From: Colwellia sp. M166
GTDB taxonomy: Bacteria > Pseudomonadota > Gammaproteobacteria > Enterobacterales > Alteromonadaceae
Assembly: GCF_024585285.1 (NCBI RefSeq)
Contig: NZ_CP040755.1
Location: 186,001-250,000 of the forward strand
Reading direction: 5' to 3'
DNA: 64,000 nt
Part shown: piece after piece, positions 19,973-29,013 of the stretch
Layout: the number at the start of each line of letters is the position of its first letter
Numbering within the stretch: position 1 is the stretch's first letter
Made by a program: the position numbers and the translations under genes
The notes under the pieces: generated by a model
Told to the model about the DNA's origin: nothing
Databases searched by the model: none
What the model saw: only the letters and a program-made list of their open reading frames with translations

Positions 19973-20844
19973 TGTCTGTCTTAATTAACAAAGATACTAA
20001 AGTAATCTGTCAAGGTTTCACTGGTGGTCAAGGTACATTCCATTCAGAACAAGCACTTGAGTACGGTACACAAATGGTGGGTGGCGTAAGCCCAGGTAAA
20101 GGCGGTCAAACGCATTTAGGCCTTCCAGTATTCAATACAGTACGTGATGCAGTAGAAGCAACTGGCGCAACAGCTACAGTTATCTATGTTCCTGCACCAT
20201 TTTGTAAAGATGCAATTTTAGAAGCTATTGATGCCGGCATCGAGCTTATCGTTACTATCACTGAAGGTATTCCAACTTTAGATATGGTTGACGTTAAAGC
20301 TAAGCTTGATCAATCTGGCGTTCGTATGATCGGTCCTAACTGTCCAGGTGTTATTACTCCTGGCGAAACTAAGATTGGTATCATGCCTGGTCACATTCAC
20401 AAGCCTGGTAAAGTAGGTATTGTTTCACGTTCTGGTACGCTTACGTACGAAGCCGTTAAACAAACAACTGATGCTGGCTTTGGCCAATCTACTTGTGTAG
20501 GTATTGGTGGTGACCCTATCCCTGGTACTAACTTCATCGACGTATTGGAAATGTTCCAAAACGATCCACAAACTGAAGCAATCGTAATGATTGGTGAAAT
20601 TGGTGGTACAGCTGAAGAAGAAGCGGCAGAATACATCAAAGCAAACGTTACTAAGCCTGTTGTATCTTACATTGCTGGTGTTACTGCACCAGAAGGTAAG
20701 CGTATGGGTCACGCTGGTGCGATTATCGCTGGTGGTAAAGGTACAGCTGATGAGAAATTCGCTGCTCTTGAAGCGGCTGGTGTTAAAACTGTACGTTCTT
20801 TAGCGGACATCGGTAAAGCACTTAAAGAGAAAACAGGTTGGTAA
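19972..20844 (+). CDS. sucD: Succinyl-CoA synthetase alpha subunit
   Basis: Binds CoA and carries the phosphohistidine. The 290 residues match E. coli SucD (289). Signatures: CoA-binding [42 protein letters not shown], and the active-site His in [18 protein letters not shown]. The start overlaps the sucC stop. Last gene of the TCA operon; a strong terminator follows. Confidence 0.98.
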   Translation: MSVLINKDTKVICQGFTGGQGTFHSEQALEYGTQMVGGVSPGKGGQTHLGLPVFNTVRDAVEATGATATVIYVPAPFCKDAILEAIDAGIELIVTITEGIPTLDMVDVKAKLDQSGVRMIGPNCPGVITPGETKIGIMPGHIHKPGKVGIVSRSGTLTYEAVKQTTDAGFGQSTCVGIGGDPIPGTNFIDVLEMFQNDPQTEAIVMIGEIGGTAEEEAAEYIKANVTKPVVSYIAGVTAPEGKRMGHAGAIIAGGKGTADEKFAALEAAGVKTVRSLADIGKALKEKTGW

Positions 20845-20874
20845 GCGATTCGCTTATAGCTTGTAATTCTTAAT

Positions 20875-20914
20875 AAAAACCCGTCTGCTCTAATAGAGCG
20901 CGCGGGTTTTTTTT
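20875..20914 (+). terminator. Terminator of the sdh-suc operon
   Basis: CCCG and GCTCT arms pair with AGAGC and CGGG around an AAT loop, with A residues before and eight T after. It sits 30 bp after sucD and could also serve the convergent HNH gene. Confidence 0.88.
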
Positions 20915-20920
20915 AGAGTA

Positions 20921-21676
20921 TCACTTTATATTTTTATAAAGAGATCTAAAAAGGTTCTTCTCTGTTGCATCCTCTACTAATGTACCTTTTAATGCTATGA
21001 ACGCTAGCTCTTTGGCTTCTTCCAGTGAATGACCACGAACACTAATAATATCTTTATAGTCGTACCATCTAATTCCATTTTCTTTAATCGCAATTTGAAA
21101 TGAGTAGTTATTACTCTCACCATAAATTCTGACTTTATGATGGTTATACTTATTCTCAATAAAAGGTTTATTATTTTTCGTATTGCCTCTTACCCATTTC
21201 TCACTATGAACAAAATTGCTTATAACCTTATATAAGTTAAGTATTTTTCCACTTAGTTCTTGATCTTTTTTGGTTAAATGTTCAATACAAGTACTTCCAA
21301 CAATTTTATAGCCCCAATTAGGGTGATAAGTTTGATGCTCATACCTAATGGCAGTTCCGCAGTTTGCTCGTTCACATTCACCAGCCAAGTCACCTAGATC
21401 ATCAATTGATAACAGGCTCCAGCCAGTATTCGGTTCTATTAGTCCATGCTCACGGGCATGACAACCTTTACATAATGATATGCAATCGCTAATTGCGTAC
21501 TCCCAAGGTAATTTACCTTCTAAATAGTTGGTGTGGTGAGCTTGCAGCACTACCTCATGATTTGATCTTTGACATTTTAAACAAGTATACCTATCTCTAG
21601 CTTTAACTTTATCTGCAAACTCAAACCAAGCACTATTTCTATAAAATTTTTTTATTGTACTCATGTTTAATTCCAT
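20921..21676 (-). CDS. HNH endonuclease-like protein
   Basis: The 251-residue protein begins with an HNH nuclease module: zinc pair YTCLKC, HH in LQAHHTNYLEG, and CKGCHAREH. A second putative zinc element follows (ECERANC...GSTCIEHL, about residues 88-123). The C-terminal half is hydrophilic and unrecognised. A second in-frame ATG at 21664 is an alternative start with a GGA 7 nt upstream. The gene is AT-richer than its neighbours, stands alone between the sucD terminator and an insertion sequence, and is probably a horizontally acquired gene. It could be a stand-alone nuclease, but no restriction partner or methylase is adjacent. Confidence 0.72.
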   Translation of the reverse strand: MELNMSTIKKFYRNSAWFEFADKVKARDRYTCLKCQRSNHEVVLQAHHTNYLEGKLPWEYAISDCISLCKGCHAREHGLIEPNTGWSLLSIDDLGDLAGECERANCGTAIRYEHQTYHPNWGYKIVGSTCIEHLTKKDQELSGKILNLYKVISNFVHSEKWVRGNTKNNKPFIENKYNHHKVRIYGESNNYSFQIAIKENGIRWYDYKDIISVRGHSLEEAKELAFIALKGTLVEDATEKNLFRSLYKNIK

Positions 21677-21744
21677 TTAATAAGCCTAATATTCATTACA
21701 TTGCCTTAAACACATTTCTAAATCAAGGCACTTCAAGTGCGTAA

Positions 21745-21773
21745 AATCAAAGGGGTCAGGTACATTTGATTTT
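21745..21773 (+). repeat. 29-bp direct repeat, left copy
   Basis: Identical over 29 bp to 23345-23373. Each copy is bounded by a 7-bp inverted pair, AATCAAA and TTTGATT, around GGGGTCAGGTACA. The copies lie just outside the IS1111-type element, 1600 bp apart. Confidence 0.9.
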
Positions 21774-22129
21774 TCAGTTAGAAAAAAATTAGACGGACAT
21801 ATATGGACGCTTCCTTGATGTCAACCCAAGTGAATACGAAAACATAACAAAACGGGCTTATGTTTTTGATTACTGAGCATTACTCTTTTCATACTTTTGT
21901 TCATGATGACAGGCGCTTTCGCTTGCTTAAAGCAAACTGTACTGACATATATTCGAGCTATGGTTTGTTATCCATGCTCCAGATAAGTTGCGAACTAGAA
22001 ATACCTTAAAACATTGTTCACCCAAACGTGATAGATACACTTGTCCTCTCACAGGCTTTGTTCTAGTTGGCTAGTGCCTTTTTTTCATCTTATCAACAAC
22101 AGTCTTGAAAAGTTTTCTGGATAAATTAA

Positions 22130-22200
22130 GTCCCCTCTAGCAGCCTAAACACCCACACAGACTCATGGCCTTTGTCCTGCACAGGCTTACTAGAGGGTAA
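22130..22200 (-). ncRNA. Candidate bridge-RNA stem-loop of the IS1111-type element
   Basis: Immediately after the transposase stop, CCCTCTAGCAGCCT (22132-22145) pairs with AGGCTTACTAGAGGG (22183-22197) with a one-base bulge. The loop holds a further short pairing potential. In the IS1111 group the bridge RNA is encoded in the non-coding end downstream of the transposase, which fits the position. This is a structural inference only; guide loops were not matched to target sequences. Confidence 0.35.
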
Positions 22201-22213
22201 AACGGGTCGTCAA

Positions 22214-23240
22214 TCATGTGATTACCTTAACCGGTTGAGGCGTGTAATGGCATTGCTTTTGTAACAATGTCCACATGATGCGTGCTAACTTGTGCGCAGT
22301 GGCAACCGCGGTACAATTGAACGGTTTTCGTGCACTTAACTGGGTTATCCACACACTCAATGCATCGTGTTTCTTTCTGGCATGAACGATGATGGCACGC
22401 GCACCATGGATAAGCTGTTTACGCAGGTATTGGTCTCCACGTTTACTGATGCCGCCCATCACGCTTTTATTGCCTGAGGCAAATTGTTTGGGTGTAATGC
22501 CTAGCCAAACAGCAAAGTCGCGTGCACTGGTGAAGGCTTGTCCACTGCCTATAGAGGCAATAAAGGCAGAAGCATTGAGGTAACCAATGCCAGGGATACT
22601 CAATAGTATTTGCCCTAATGAATTGGCTTCAATGTCAGTTTTTAATTGTTTTTCAATCGCTTTAATACGTAGGTTTAAGGTTTTGAATTCTTGATAAACA
22701 TCGTTAACTAGCCACTGAACTGATACCGATAACGTGGTATCAAGTGATAATGCTTGCATACTTTCATTAAAAGCAGGTATGCCTAACGGGAAAACAAGGC
22801 CAATGTCAGCTAATAAACCACGTAGTTGATTAGTGACCGCTGTACGTGTTTTTAAGTAACCTTTCTCGCAAGCGATGTAGCATTAACGTTTCTTGCTGAG
22901 TTTGGGTTTTGATGGGGACAAACCGAATGAAAGGTCGCCTACTTGCTTCGAATATGGCCAGTGTATCGTTACTGTCATTCTTGTTTCCTCGCACAAAAGG
23001 TGTCACGTGTTGCGCAGGAATTAAGTGCACAGTGTGACCGATGGATTCAAACAACCGGCCCCAATAATGAGAAGAATAACAGGCCTCCATCACAACACGA
23101 CATGGGGGTTGCATTTGCATAAAATGCTTCAGTTGAGCGCGGTTCAAGCGCTTATTAAAAACGCCTTTATTAGCCTCAGTAAACCCCATGAGTTGAAAAA
23201 CGTTTTTTGCTAAATCAATTGATATTGTGCTAACTTTCAT
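22214..23240 (-). pseudogene. IS110/IS1111 transposase, broken by a one-base frameshift
   Basis: The N-terminal part (23240 down to about 22850) has the RuvC-like DEDD domain: SIDLAKNVFQ, VVMEACYSSHYWGR and RGNKNDSNDTLAI. The C-terminal part continues in another frame with TRTAVTNQLRGLLADIG, SIPGIGYLNASAFIASIG and the serine-containing region SGNKSVMGGISKRGDQYLRK. The break is at an A5 run on the minus strand (22849-22853), where one extra base shifts the frame. The needed shift is +1, not the -1 slippage some insertion sequences use, and IS110 members normally have one intact gene. The joined product would be about 340 residues, the usual length. Confidence 0.88.
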
Positions 23241-23344
23241 GACGGACGTTCCTTAAATTAACTGATTGTTTTTAACCAGTTTGGCGCATTGACGCCGTAA
23301 TTGGGAGCGTCCATCTCATCACCCATTCTAAATTAATTGCTTGT

Positions 23345-23373
23345 AATCAAAGGGGTCAGGTACATTTGATTTT
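23345..23373 (+). repeat. 29-bp direct repeat, right copy
   Basis: Perfect partner of 21745-21773, in the same orientation, on the other side of the IS1111-type element. Confidence 0.9.
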
Positions 23374-23586
23374 CATTTAAATACCATCATGTCTATATTC
23401 TCTTATCTACCGTTATCGCGGTGGCGACGACACCCAAAAAGTATTAGAGGGACAGCCACTCTAACTCTAGAAATTAGAGGGACACTCACTGTAACTCACT
23501 GTAAATTGATCGGCTTGGAGTTTGTTCATCAGTTTGGCGCCGGGGTGCCGACTGCACCCAGAGGGAGGCTATCGCCGGCCTCCCTC

Positions 23587-24129
23587 TGGACTCCCTCGGC
23601 GCTGCAACATTAAACGTGTGTCCTTCATGACGTCCAATATTCTTCGACGTACCAGTGCTGAACGTGCATCCATGCACTACAACGCTTTCACTGGCATCCA
23701 TGCCAGTGATACGTGAATATTGGTCATCATTCCGGCGTTTAATGAAGCAGACTTAGCGTTTGGTTTATCTGTAGAGTTTATTCTTTAATATTTCAATAAA
23801 CCGGTTTGCTAAATAACTACACCATAGAACTCACAAACTCTTGATCCCATCTCAGCAATGGAAACTGAATTTAGATAAGTACGATGTTTATCGGAGCCAT
23901 GGATGGCGTAGACTGCCGTGTGAAGGGACGATTTTCGGCAGGTATAAACTTCGTGCCTAAATTCTGTTGGAATGTCTTGCTGTGTCGGGCGCCATGGGGA
24001 GTCCAGAGGGGCTTTTGGCGTGTAACGCCCCTCTGGGTGTTGTCGCCACCGCGACGCCAAGCAGAAAAATTAAACTCCAAGCTATTCAATTTATAAAACT
24101 AGATCTCACTTATTCTAATTTAGCCTTTT
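23587..24129. repeat. Composite palindromic repeat, copy A (543 bp)
   Basis: Starts TGGACTCCCTCGGCGCTG and ends near TTCTAATTTAGCC. It repeats 630 bp downstream with only about ten differences by eye. Inside are nested hairpins: CACTGGCATCCATGCCAGTG, GACGTCCAATATTCTTCGACG, and AGAGGGGC...GCCCCTCT near the right end. CTGGACTCCC at the left and GGGGAGTCCAG near the right are inverted copies. No transposase is encoded. Confidence 0.85.
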
Positions 24130-24216
24130 GGGGGGCGCATACTGGTTTGGCGTCGGGGGGCCGACTACACCCAAAAAAGAGAGGGGAGACTAGCGCCGCT
24201 CATACTTCTTTGGCTC

Positions 24217-24759
24217 TGGACTCCCTCGGCGCTGCTACATTAAACGTGTGTCCTTCATGACGTCCAATATTCTTCGACGTACCAGCGCTGAACGTGCATC
24301 CCGGCACTACAGCGCTTTCACTGGCATCCATGCCAGTGATACGTGAATATTGGTCATCATTCCGGTGTTTAATGAAGCAGACTTAGCGTTTGGTTTATCT
24401 GTAGAGTTTATTCTTTAATATTTCAATAAACCGGTTTGCTAAATAACTACACCATAGAACTCACAAACTCTTGATCCCATCTCAGCAATGGAAATTGAAT
24501 TTAGATAAGTACGATGTTTATCGGAGCCATGGATGGCGTAGACTGCCGTGTGAAGGGACGATTTTCGGCAGGTATAAACTTCGTGCCTAAATTCTGTTGG
24601 AATGTCTTGCTGTGTCGGGCGCCATGGGGAGTCCAGAGGGGCTTTTGGCGTGTAACGCCCCTCTGGGTGTTGTCGCCACCGCGACGCCAAGCAGAAAAAT
24701 TAAGCTCCAGGCTATTCAATTTATAAAACTAGATCCCACTTATTCTAATTTAGCCTTTT
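24217..24759. repeat. Composite palindromic repeat, copy B (543 bp)
   Basis: Nearly identical to copy A, same orientation, separated from it by 87 bp. The few differences include CCATGCACTACAACG versus CCCGGCACTACAGCG and single-base changes near both ends. The high identity points to a recent duplication or gene-conversion event. Confidence 0.85.
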
Positions 24760-24826
24760 TTGGGGAAAAAATTAAACGAACACTCACTCTAAATTAATGG
24801 GGTGGAGTTTGTTTACTGTTTTGGCT

Positions 24827-24995
24827 CTGGACTCCCTCGGCGCTGTAGCATTAAACGTGTTTCCTCTATGACGTCCAATATTCTTCGACGTACCAGTGCT
24901 GATGGCACTGCGCTCCTTGCCATCCATGGCATCGCGCTTTACCGTTCATCATTCCGGCGTTTAATGAAGCAGACTTGGCGCTTGTTTCATCGTAC
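24827..24995. repeat. Composite palindromic repeat, partial copy C
   Basis: Carries the left part of the unit (TGGACTCCCTCGGCGCTG, then the GACGTCCAATATTCTTCGACG block), but the middle reads GATGGCACTGCGC...GCCATCCATGGC, a variant shared with copy D. It then returns to the GGCGTTTAATGAAGCAGACTT segment seen in A and B. The right end is missing. Confidence 0.75.
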
Positions 24996-25248
24996 GAAGC
25001 TCTCCTCTTGCTTATTTAGGTAACAAAACTGCAATGATCGCTAGAGCCCTTCTCAGTTGGAAAGTTTTTAGCAGGATCCCTGTTTACCCCACTATCGGTA
25101 GCTTTTTAATGGTCTAGTAAGAATTTTATCTATAGGTTAGCGCAAGATTAGCGTCTCTAATGGCATCAAATTAAGAGTTACTGTCACTTGAAAAATATCA
25201 TTTAGCGTGCTAGAAATTAACATTATAGGGTTATTTTATAGTCAAATT

Positions 25249-25695
25249 ATGCTTTCAGTACACGGACGATGGGAAATAAAAATTGATAATAATGTTGTCA
25301 TTATTTGGTTTGCAGACGCTTGGAATGAAGAGGCTATCGTTACTTTTTGCAAAGAATTTAAACAGGTAACGCTACCCCTTATAAATAAGCAGTGGGCAAT
25401 AATATCAATTTTTGAGCAATGGCAACTCGGTATTCCAGCAATAGAATTTCATGTTGCAGAGCTTTGTCAGTGGTTTAAAGATAATGGCTGTGTTAAGGAT
25501 TGCCATGTCTACTCTCCAAGTTTTCTAAAAACATCGCAATTAGAGCGTATTATCCCGCATACCGATTCTGGCTATGAAAGATGCGTTTTTACCAATGCCG
25601 AAATGGCCATTCAATGGCTAGAAGAACAGGGCTATCCAATCTCTAATCGGCAATATGTTTATGATAAATTTAATCTGCCTGCTCATAGTTCATAA
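25249..25695 (+). CDS. Small STAS/SpoIIAA-like protein
   Basis: The open frame extends up to a GTG at 25207, but the ATG at 25249 gives a natural start (MLSVHGRWEIKIDNNVVII) and 148 residues. The N-terminal part resembles the SpoIIAA-like/STAS fold: strand-rich start, WFADAWNEEAIVTFCKEF, then a central helix and QWAIISIFEQWQLGIP. The likeness is by eye only. The end (FTNAEMAIQWLEEQGYPI) resembles the end of such domains. No cofactor or catalytic motif is visible. It lies alone between repeat copies C and D, and may have been carried with the repeats. Confidence 0.6.
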   Translation: MLSVHGRWEIKIDNNVVIIWFADAWNEEAIVTFCKEFKQVTLPLINKQWAIISIFEQWQLGIPAIEFHVAELCQWFKDNGCVKDCHVYSPSFLKTSQLERIIPHTDSGYERCVFTNAEMAIQWLEEQGYPISNRQYVYDKFNLPAHSS

Positions 25696-25739
25696 GCTCA
25701 AGTATAAGTAGGGTCAGATACACATTAAGGCTTCATGCA

Positions 25740-26430
25740 CGCTAACCGACAGTTGTCGCGGTGGCGACGACACCAAAAAAGAAAAGTGAGACTAGCGCCG
25801 CTCATACTTCTTTGGCTCTGGACTCCCTTGGCGCTGCAACATTAAACGTGTTGCCTCCATGACGACCAATATTCTTCGACGTACCAGTGCTGATGGCACT
25901 GCGCTCCTTGCCATCCATGGCACCGCACGTTACCGTTTATCCTTGAACATAATCAATGTGCTACTTCACTTTGCTGGCGTCCTGCCAGCAATAGCTGATA
26001 TTGATTATTTACTCAGCATTTTCCCAAAGTAGACTAAGAGTTTGTGTCAACCTTTTGTGCTGCTCTACATGGTAGATGAGTTTCTGTCTTATCAACGATC
26101 TCTGAGTCCCATCTCAGCATTGAAATTGTAATTTTTAATAGCTGTTAATCGATGACAGCCATGGATGGCTGGAACTGACGTCGCGCAGGGACGAGCATTC
26201 GTCAAGAATCGATAACGGCAAAAATTACGATTTCAGCTTTAGTTGAGCAGGGCGCCACGGGGAGTCCAGAGGGGCTTTTGGCGTGTAACGGCCCTCTGGG
26301 TGTTGTCGCCACCGCTACGCCAAGCAGATAAATTAAACTCCGAGCTGTTCAATTTATTAAATTAGAGCCCACTTACACTAACTTAGCCTTTGGAGTCAGC
26401 TAACTGGTTTGGCATCGGCGTGCCGACTAC
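25740..26430. repeat. Composite palindromic repeat, divergent full-length copy D
   Basis: Begins GTCGCGGTGGCGACGACACC (25755-25774) and ends with its inverted partner GGTGTTGTCGCCACCGC (26298-26314) plus the right tail seen in A and B (AATTAAACTCC, ACTTAGCC). CTCTGGACTCCC near 25816 is inverted as GGGGAGTCCAGAGG near 26260. Its middle differs from A and B, with GACAGCCATGGATGGCTG and other hairpins. The 690 bp contain no credible gene. Confidence 0.75.
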
Positions 26431-26516
26431 AACCATTAAATAGATTTTGTTTTCTATTCATTTTAATCATTGCCGTTTATAATGCCGTCATTAATTTTAT
26501 ACCCTTGAAGAGTAAT

Positions 26517-26840
26517 ATGAAGTTCCCAAAAGATGAAACAGGTAAAGTATTGTTTGAAATGCAAAAGGCAGGTATCGATTTAACGGTAATTCATACGGTT
26601 GTTTTTTATCACTTATTCGGATCACAAGAACAAGCGGAGGCTATGGCAGCCCATCTTGCTGAAGTAGAGCCTGCTATTATTTCTGATGTTCATATTGATG
26701 ACAATCCAAAAGTGTGGGCTTTAGCTTGTTCAATAAAAGTATTGCCTCTTTATGATGCCATTATTGCGCTAGAAGCTCAGTTTGAAGAAATAGTCACTCA
26801 GTTTAAAGGTTATACCGATGGTTGGGGGATTGAAGCTTAA
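26517..26840 (+). CDS. RraB-family (regulator of RNase E activity B-like) protein
   Basis: The ATG at 26517 is preferred: it has a GAAGAG ribosome binding site, and the frame upstream is repeat DNA. The 107-residue acidic protein matches the RraB fold pattern: an N-terminal DETGKVLFEMQKAGIDL helix, the strand VIHTVVFYHLFGS, and the family end YTDGWGIEA (E. coli RraB has YDGWG). In E. coli RraB binds RNase E and changes its activity; many family members are unstudied paralogues, so that role is not assured. It is shorter than E. coli RraB (138 aa) because it lacks the acidic tail. It follows repeat copy D and is followed by a hairpin. Confidence 0.68.
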   Translation: MKFPKDETGKVLFEMQKAGIDLTVIHTVVFYHLFGSQEQAEAMAAHLAEVEPAIISDVHIDDNPKVWALACSIKVLPLYDAIIALEAQFEEIVTQFKGYTDGWGIEA

Positions 26841-27227
26841 ATTCTCCATATTTTATAACCTATCAGTCTACCCATAATAACTTTATCTAAAATCACAGGC
26901 ATCATAGCTGCCTGATTTGTTCCTTGATGCTTTCATAATAAATACCGGTAGATATGAATTTAATTGACATTATTTCTCTGTGTTAAATTCATTAATTGTA
27001 TGATGCGACTATGAGTGTAGTCGCGCCATCATGTCAGGCAGTTTAGTAGCCTTCTGCGCAAATTCTTCATTACCGTTATAAAGACAATCAACACAAAAAC
27101 ACATCCTGCTTACAGTTTCTGACGTTGCTATACATTTCCCAGACAAAAGCCATAAAGAATCGAACGCAACAAGACTTTATTATGGCGGTATAAATAAACA
27201 AGACATTAAACTCAGGGAATAACACTC
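26841..27227. other. Intergenic region with two hairpins
   Basis: No gene seen. At 26890-26918 CAGGCA pairs with TGCCTG before ATTTGTT, a weak terminator for the RraB-like gene. Near 26999-27031 GCGACTA and TAGTCGC form a second palindrome within a larger inverted pair (TGATG / CATCA). The promoter of the outer-membrane protein gene must lie in the AT-rich stretch after this. Confidence 0.5.
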
Positions 27228-27962
27228 ATGAACAAACGATTAATTTACAATAACCTTATCAGTAAGTCATTTATCAGCATGGCATTGCTTTTAGCGTCTT
27301 CATCGGCGTTTGCTGAAACAGAGTATCCCAAAAACCCAGTATTAAGACCACTTACCTTAACCGATGGCACTATCGCAGTTGGTGGTGCATTATTGTGGGG
27401 TGAAGAAAAAGACGATAGTCGTGGTGCACTTAGCTTAAATGCCGCTTACGGTCTAACCGACGATTTAACCCTAGGTTTAGACGGCTTGAATTATCGAGTA
27501 TTGGCTCGCCCTGATAATAATTTGGGCTTGGAATTGGCGGTAGGATTAGGCGTCAGAGGTTATCAAGACTCACATGTTAATGGTGATGCAATCGCTTATG
27601 GCGTGGATTTAAATGCTAAGTATGTTTTTGATAAAAATATCGCGATGACATTCTCTTTAGGTTACGTCAAGTGGGATGAAGAGCAGCTAAAAAATAAAGA
27701 TGAATATCGTTACTCTGTCGGTGTGCAAGCAAATGTCGCAAAAAATTGGACCGCGAGTGCAAACTATACGTATCGTGATTTAATCGACTTTACTCAAAAT
27801 AGTGCTCATGAAGTTAGTGTTGGATTAAATTATGCTTACAGTAAAAGTACTGATGTTGGGGTATTTACTGGTTATTCTAATTTTGATGCCTTAGAAAATG
27901 GCTATAGAGTTGATCATAGCTTTGACCATGTCGCCGGTGCTTACGTAACTTATCGCTTTTAA
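27228..27962 (+). CDS. Outer-membrane beta-barrel protein of unknown role
   Basis: The 244-residue precursor has a signal peptide (MNKRLIYNNLISKSFISMAL... to SSAFA, cleavage about residue 34). The mature part is made of alternating short strands ending in aromatic or Gly-rich turns (NAAYGLTDDLTLGLDGLNYR; YSVGVQANVAKNWTASANYT) and finishes with YVTYRF. A C-terminal Phe is the usual outer-membrane insertion signal. About eight to ten strands are likely. No ligand motif is seen. Stands alone, with a strong terminator after it. Confidence 0.82.
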   Translation: MNKRLIYNNLISKSFISMALLLASSSAFAETEYPKNPVLRPLTLTDGTIAVGGALLWGEEKDDSRGALSLNAAYGLTDDLTLGLDGLNYRVLARPDNNLGLELAVGLGVRGYQDSHVNGDAIAYGVDLNAKYVFDKNIAMTFSLGYVKWDEEQLKNKDEYRYSVGVQANVAKNWTASANYTYRDLIDFTQNSAHEVSVGLNYAYSKSTDVGVFTGYSNFDALENGYRVDHSFDHVAGAYVTYRF

Positions 27963-28013
27963 TTATCGTTAAAGTTACTGTTTAATCAGGGTAAGTTATT
28001 AACCTTGCAATAT

Positions 28014-28060
28014 AAAAGCCTTTGAGACACAACAATGGTGAATGTCTCGAAGGCTTTTTA
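28014..28060. terminator. Bidirectional terminator between convergent genes
   Basis: AAAAGCCTTTGAGACA pairs with TGTCTCGAAGGCTTTTT around a 13-nt loop. Flanking A and T runs let it stop transcription of the outer-membrane protein gene and of the convergent DHH gene. Confidence 0.85.
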
Positions 28061-28080
28061 TGATGAGTTATTAATTACTG

Positions 28081-29013
28081 TTAGCTGTCAGCGTTAATCG
28101 CTGAAATGAGTTCAGCTAGGCATGCTTCATTTTGCTCATGTGGTACCTGACAAGTACCAGCAGCATTATGACCACCACCATTATATTTCAGCATTAATTC
28201 GCCAACATTGGTTGTTGAACTACGGTCAAAAATTGATTTTCCGGTGGCAAAAACAGTATTTTGTTTTTTCAATCCCCACATAATATGAATTGAGATATTA
28301 CACTGTGGAAATAGGGCGTATATAACAAAACGATTACCAGAATAGATAATTTCCTCATCTCTTAAGTCTAATACCACTAAGTTGCCATGCACCGTTGCAC
28401 AACGCTTAATTTGTGCTTTGAATTTTTCTTCATGAGCAAAGTAAAGTTCAGTACGCTCTTTTACGTCTGGCAGTTCAAGTAACTCATTAATACTGTGATC
28501 TTTACCAAACTCAATTAAATCCATCATCAGTTCATAGTTTGAGATTCGAAAATCTCTAAAACGTCCTAAACCTGTGCGCGAGTCCATAATAAAATTCAGT
28601 AATTCCCAGCGCTTAGGATGTAGTACTTCTTCCATATCAAACTGAGCTGAGTCACCTTTATCAACTGCCTTCATCATGCTTTCCCAGCTAGCAGGAAAAG
28701 TTTCTGTACCGCCGTAATAATCATAAACAACGCGGGCAGCGGATGGCGCTTCTGGGTCGATAATATGATTGTCTTTCTTTTCATTACGCAAGGTTTCACT
28801 GTGATGATGATCAAAAGCAATATGAACGCCATCAACGAAAGGTAAGTTGGTGGAAATATCGTTAGCTCCTACGGCAATAATTCCGTCTTGCATATCTTTG
28901 GGGTGAACAAAGAGAATGTCGTTAACTAAATTAATATGCTTGAGTAAAATAGCGCAAACCAAGCCATCGAAATCACTGCGAGTAACTAAACGGTATTGTT
29001 TATTATCCGACAT
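28081..29013 (-). CDS. DHH-family phosphoesterase
   Basis: The 310-residue protein has DHH-superfamily metal motifs: RSDFDGLVCA at the N-terminus, the DHH motif in IAFDHHHSET, a later VDKGDSAQ, and a DHHA1-type C-terminal motif GGGHNAAGT. Members hydrolyse phosphodiesters such as oligoribonucleotides (NrnA type), cyclic dinucleotides, or polyphosphate; which substrate applies here cannot be told. It is cytosolic with no signal peptide. The start is MSDNKQYRLVT at 29013. Confidence 0.85.
   Translation of the reverse strand: MSDNKQYRLVTRSDFDGLVCAILLKHINLVNDILFVHPKDMQDGIIAVGANDISTNLPFVDGVHIAFDHHHSETLRNEKKDNHIIDPEAPSAARVVYDYYGGTETFPASWESMMKAVDKGDSAQFDMEEVLHPKRWELLNFIMDSRTGLGRFRDFRISNYELMMDLIEFGKDHSINELLELPDVKERTELYFAHEEKFKAQIKRCATVHGNLVVLDLRDEEIIYSGNRFVIYALFPQCNISIHIMWGLKKQNTVFATGKSIFDRSSTTNVGELMLKYNGGGHNAAGTCQVPHEQNEACLAELISAINADS

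Larger units (their letters stand above)
21803..23314 (-). mobile_element. IS110-family (IS1111-type) insertion sequence, frameshifted
   Basis: A transposase of the DEDD IS110 family lies between an inverted pair of 12 bp with one mismatch: ATGGACGCTTCC (21803-21814) and GGGAGCGTCCAT (23303-23314). IS1111-type members are known for such subterminal repeats and for a long non-coding part that carries a bridge RNA; here about 400 bp (21815-22213) follow the transposase stop. True ends should lie a few bases outside the repeats. No obvious target-site duplication is expected for this family. The transposase carries a one-base frameshift, so this copy is probably inactive alone. Confidence 0.8.
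23374..25206. repeat. Palindrome-rich repeat array, no credible gene
   Basis: About 1.8 kb without a believable protein; the open frames seen here are by-products of repeats and occur in both copies on both strands. The stretch holds two near-identical units (listed separately) and a third partial one. It also holds recurring pieces: a TCGCGGTGGCGACGACACCC motif near 23416 whose reverse complement ends the units, a small hairpin block GGCGCCGGGGTGCCGAC near 23535 (again near 24148 and 26412), and short AATTAGAGGGACACTCACT-like tracts near 23470 and 24770. Confidence 0.8.

Noticed and set aside
22830..22870. Programmed frameshift in the transposase
   Set aside because: The shift needed is +1 at an A5 run, not the -1 slippage used by some insertion sequences, and IS110 relatives have one continuous gene.
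23389..25023. Several 60-100 residue frames on both strands
   Set aside because: They lie inside the palindromic repeats, occur in both copies on both strands, and have no ribosome binding site or protein-like composition.
23374..26430. Integron-like attC array
   Set aside because: The palindromes do not show attC core sites (GTTRRRY with its inverse) at a regular single-gene spacing, and no integrase is seen.
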